A stretch of DNA of 53,279 nt, taken from positions 1-53,279 of the forward strand of contig JAEUUL010000027.1 in assembly GCA_016787485.1 (NCBI GenBank). Direction: 5' to 3'. Positions 51,192-53,279 of this stretch are shown in pieces (positions within the stretch are counted from its first letter, which is position 1; each line of letters opens with the position of its first letter). The notes under the pieces were generated by a model. The model searched no databases and had not been told where the DNA came from. It saw nothing but the letters and a program-made list of their open reading frames with translations. The position numbers and the translations under genes are program-made. The stretch is from Bacteroidota bacterium (lineage in GTDB: Bacteria; Bacteroidota; Bacteroidia; NS11-12g; UBA955).

Positions 51192-52184
51192 ATGACTGCC
51201 ACAAACGTCAATCTGCCAGCTTTGTTCCAACAGTTCCGGGGCATGAAAGTGCTTATCGTGGGCGATGTGATGGTAGACTCCTATATTATTGGTAAAGTTA
51301 CACGTATGTCTCCTGAGGCTCCTGTGCCTGTGGTGGATGTGCAGAGTTATGATATGCGGCTGGGCGGCGCCGGTAATGTTGCCCTGAATGTGCAAGCCAT
51401 GGGTGGTATACCCATTCTGTGCAGCGCACTGGGAAATGATACCGAAGGGACTGAACTGAAATCCCTGTTGGCCGCTGCCGGACTTACGGACCGCGCAATA
51501 CTTGTGAGTGACAAACGCAAAACAACCAAGAAAACCAGGGTTATTGGCAACAATCACCAACTGGTGCGAATAGACCATGAAATCACGCTGGACCTGGATA
51601 CTCTGGATAGTTTTTTGCTGGAACAACATTTCGACCGCGAACTGGAACATGTGGATGTAGTTGTGCTGCAGGATTATAATAAAGGTGTATTGCATGCTGC
51701 AAACATTCCGGCCCTTATAGCCCGTGCCATCAAAGCAGGAAAACCCATAGTGGTTGACCCCAAACGTGAGAATTTTCTGGCATACAAAGGCGCTACCCTT
51801 TTTAAACCCAATCTGAAAGAACTCAAAGAAGGTCTGGAACTGGATTCCGATTTTTCTGTAATGGACAATGTAAAAGCCGCCGTGCATTCCCTGCACCAGC
51901 AACTTGGCAGTGCCATTACCATGGTTACCATGAGTGAAAGAGGCGTGCTGGTATACACAGGTACTGAAGAGCATACCATACCGGCCCACCTTCGCAGAAT
52001 TGTTGATGTAAGCGGTGCCGGAGATACTGTAATCAGTGTAGCAGCTATGTGTCTTGCAGCCGGAGCTCCCGCCCGTGTAATGGCCGAAATCAGCAACCTG
52101 GCAGGTGGCCTGGTTTGTGAGGAGACCGGCGTTGTTCCCGTAAACAAAGACCGCCTGCTGGAAGAAGCAGAAAAGGTTATCTGA
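51192..52184 (+). CDS. PfkB-family kinase, RfaE/HldE domain I-type (heptose-7-phosphate kinase)
   Basis: A 330-residue ribokinase-like enzyme. Features of the RfaE kinase domain are VLIVGDVMVDSYIIGKVTRM, SPEAPVPVV, RLGGAGNVALNV, VDPKRENFLAYKGATLFKPN and the catalytic signature DVSGAGDT with Asp278 as the base. The protein ends after the kinase domain, so the nucleotidyltransferase half of a bifunctional HldE is absent and would be a separate gene. The expected reaction is phosphorylation of D-glycero-D-manno-heptose 7-phosphate for lipopolysaccharide core synthesis; another sugar kinase role is less likely. A bidirectional terminator follows about 70 bp downstream. Confidence 0.88.
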   Translation: MTATNVNLPALFQQFRGMKVLIVGDVMVDSYIIGKVTRMSPEAPVPVVDVQSYDMRLGGAGNVALNVQAMGGIPILCSALGNDTEGTELKSLLAAAGLTDRAILVSDKRKTTKKTRVIGNNHQLVRIDHEITLDLDTLDSFLLEQHFDRELEHVDVVVLQDYNKGVLHAANIPALIARAIKAGKPIVVDPKRENFLAYKGATLFKPNLKELKEGLELDSDFSVMDNVKAAVHSLHQQLGSAITMVTMSERGVLVYTGTEEHTIPAHLRRIVDVSGAGDTVISVAAMCLAAGAPARVMAEISNLAGGLVCEETGVVPVNKDRLLEEAEKVI

Positions 52185-52254
52185 TCTCTATTTTAGAACG
52201 CAATCTGGCATTCGCATGAATGCCACTCCCCGCGTTTCATGCATAAATAAAAAT

Positions 52255-52288
52255 AAAAAAGTCCGGAATTTTCATTCCGGACTTTTTT
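52255..52288. terminator. bidirectional Rho-independent terminator
   Basis: Perfect 15-bp inverted repeat (AAAAAAGTCCGGAAT / ATTCCGGACTTTTTT) with a 4-nt loop TTTC, A-rich on one side and T-rich on the other. It lies between the convergent heptose kinase and PKD-repeat genes and can end both transcripts. Confidence 0.93.
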
Positions 52289-52306
52289 ATTCGTCTTCTT
52301 TTTGTT

Positions 52307-53279
52307 TTAACGGAGAAGCGTAATCGTACCGTCGAACTTGAAGAGTTTATCTTCCTCGGAAGTAACCTCAACATGGTACACATACACGCCTTCCTGGCAT
52401 TCGTGGCCATTGGCCGTTCCGTCCCATCCTTTGTTGATGTCGTCGGTCTCAAACATCTTCTCTCCCCAACGGTTGTAAATACGTATGTTGTAGGTTTTGA
52501 AGTTGCTGGCGGTAACATTGAACGTGTTGTTCTTGCCGGGACCTGCTCCATCCGGAGTAAATACATCGGGGATAAACACGATGATGTCCGGACCCACTAT
52601 CACCTGCCTGGTTGTAGTGTTGGTACAACCGTGGTTGGTGGTCACCTGCAGGGTGATTGTATAGGTTGCGGTGTCCTTGCCGTAGGCAAATCTGGGATTG
52701 GTTTGGGTACTGGTATCGTTCGGATTACCGGTACCAAAGTTCCACAGGTAGTACATCTGCGGGTTAAACGGATTCTGTGCCACACTGCTCAGGTTGTTCA
52801 TTTTGAACTTGGGCAGTGCGATGGTGGTCTTGTTCGGGTCTGTGGTAAAGGCTGCTACCGGGTTAGGATAAGCCTCCACAAAACCGGTTTTGGTAATGGT
52901 GGTCGCACAGGGCCCTGCAGTGTTGGTCACTTTCAGTGTCACATCGTACCGGCCCTGATTGGCAAATACGATATTCGCAGGGTTCTGATCCACACTGGTA
53001 TCGCCACTGGTAAAGTCCCAGCGCCATGCCAGCTGATTGGCTGGTATGCCTTTCTTCTCCACTCCGGTAAAGCTGGCGGTAAGCGGTACACAACCAGTCA
53101 CCGGGCTCAGTGCATCTATGTCGGGGTATTCAAACAGTATGATTTGGATGCTGTCTGATACCATAGGACAAACCTCTCCGGCCACAGGGTCGGTGGTTAC
53201 CTTCAGCCATGCGCCTTTCGCCGCCTTGTCTCCTGCACCATGGGTGTAGTTGATGTTATTGGCTTTGTTGTTGTCTATG
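52307..53279 (-). CDS. PKD-repeat protein with gliding-motility type (T9SS type B) sorting domain, partial
   Basis: The frame is open to the right edge of the window (first readable codons IDNNKANNINYTHGAGDK), so the N-terminus lies outside; the GTG at 53185 is not a real start. The visible about 323 residues include two PKD-like domains (GCVPLTASFTGVE with WRWDFTSGD, and YYLWNFGTGNPNDTST with YAYGKD-type repeats near the second), followed by the C-terminal gliding-motility-associated block: IFIPDVFTPDGAGPGKNNTF split by VFIPDVF, the IYNRWGEKMFETDD strand, WDGTANGHECQEGVYVYHV and a final short strand TITLLR. This is a type B T9SS sorting signal, so the protein should be exported to or through the outer membrane. 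Adhesin-like use is likely but not shown. Confidence 0.92.
   Translation of the reverse strand, partial: IDNNKANNINYTHGAGDKAAKGAWLKVTTDPVAGEVCPMVSDSIQIILFEYPDIDALSPVTGCVPLTASFTGVEKKGIPANQLAWRWDFTSGDTSVDQNPANIVFANQGRYDVTLKVTNTAGPCATTITKTGFVEAYPNPVAAFTTDPNKTTIALPKFKMNNLSSVAQNPFNPQMYYLWNFGTGNPNDTSTQTNPRFAYGKDTATYTITLQVTTNHGCTNTTTRQVIVGPDIIVFIPDVFTPDGAGPGKNNTFNVTASNFKTYNIRIYNRWGEKMFETDDINKGWDGTANGHECQEGVYVYHVEVTSEEDKLFKFDGTITLLR

Noticed and set aside
53094..53185. GTG at 53185 as the start of the PKD protein
   Set aside because: The frame continues without a stop to the window edge, and the visible part lacks any signal peptide, so the gene is simply truncated.

Overview
The window reads as a piece of a Bacteroidota chromosome, probably from a free-living, Chitinophagales-like lineage (the finer placement is inference). 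Evidence seen here: at least 17 genes or RNA units carry the Bacteroidota -7 promoter element TAnnTTTG just upstream of the start and lack clear Shine-Dalgarno sequences. There is a TonB-dependent receptor with a DUF4249 lipoprotein, a type A and a type B type IX secretion C-terminal domain, a glycine-lipid synthesis gene pair, and many lipoproteins and outer-membrane barrels. Coding density is high and no insertion sequence, prophage or CRISPR array was seen.

Layout. 1-317: start of a GIY-YIG nuclease gene cut by the window edge, a terminator, tRNA-Val(UAC) and, in the same transcript, a degenerate tRNA-like copy. 373-3587 (minus): DUF4249 lipoprotein and TonB-dependent receptor; then folB (minus). 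4063-10638 (plus): six tightly packed genes: a glutaryl-CoA dehydrogenase-like enzyme, an unknown secreted protein, a phosphohexomutase, a DUF2279 protein, and the glycine-lipid acyltransferases GlsA and GlsB. 10628-13589 (minus): a T9SS-exported subtilase and a membrane-anchored lysozyme-like protein. 13638-18494 (plus): tcdA, then a di-heme oxidoreductase/Rieske/porin operon flanked by two paralogous small lipoproteins; its promoter contains a palindrome typical of metal-responsive repressors. 18590-21080 (minus): TPR lipoprotein, tRNA-Leu(UAA), ornithine aminotransferase. 21218-29918 (plus): a TolB-like propeller/barrel protein followed by the complete rod-shape operon mreB-mreC-mreD-mrdA-rodA.

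30000-42069 holds two large VCBS/ASPIC-type lipoproteins, a 49-residue basic protein in its own transcription unit, a vanadium-haloperoxidase-type lipoprotein, valS (minus), an AT-rich stretch with an orphan lipoprotein, and an NAPE-PLD-like metallohydrolase. 42144-48662: two large beta-propeller proteins (BNR/sortilin-type and WD40-type, both minus) and an unknown secreted protein. 48686-53279: a family 4 glycosyltransferase (minus), an aspartate-type aminotransferase, a RfaE-type heptose kinase, a bidirectional terminator, and the C-terminal part of a PKD-repeat protein with a gliding-motility type sorting domain (minus, cut by the edge).

Themes: envelope building (rod complex, lysozyme-like enzyme, glycine lipids, heptose kinase, glycosyltransferase), surface export by T9SS, and surface redox or metal handling. 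The most interesting candidates for new biology are the palindrome-controlled di-heme/Rieske/porin cassette with its flanking paralogous lipoproteins, the 49-residue basic protein, and the tRNA-like element ahead of tRNA-Val.
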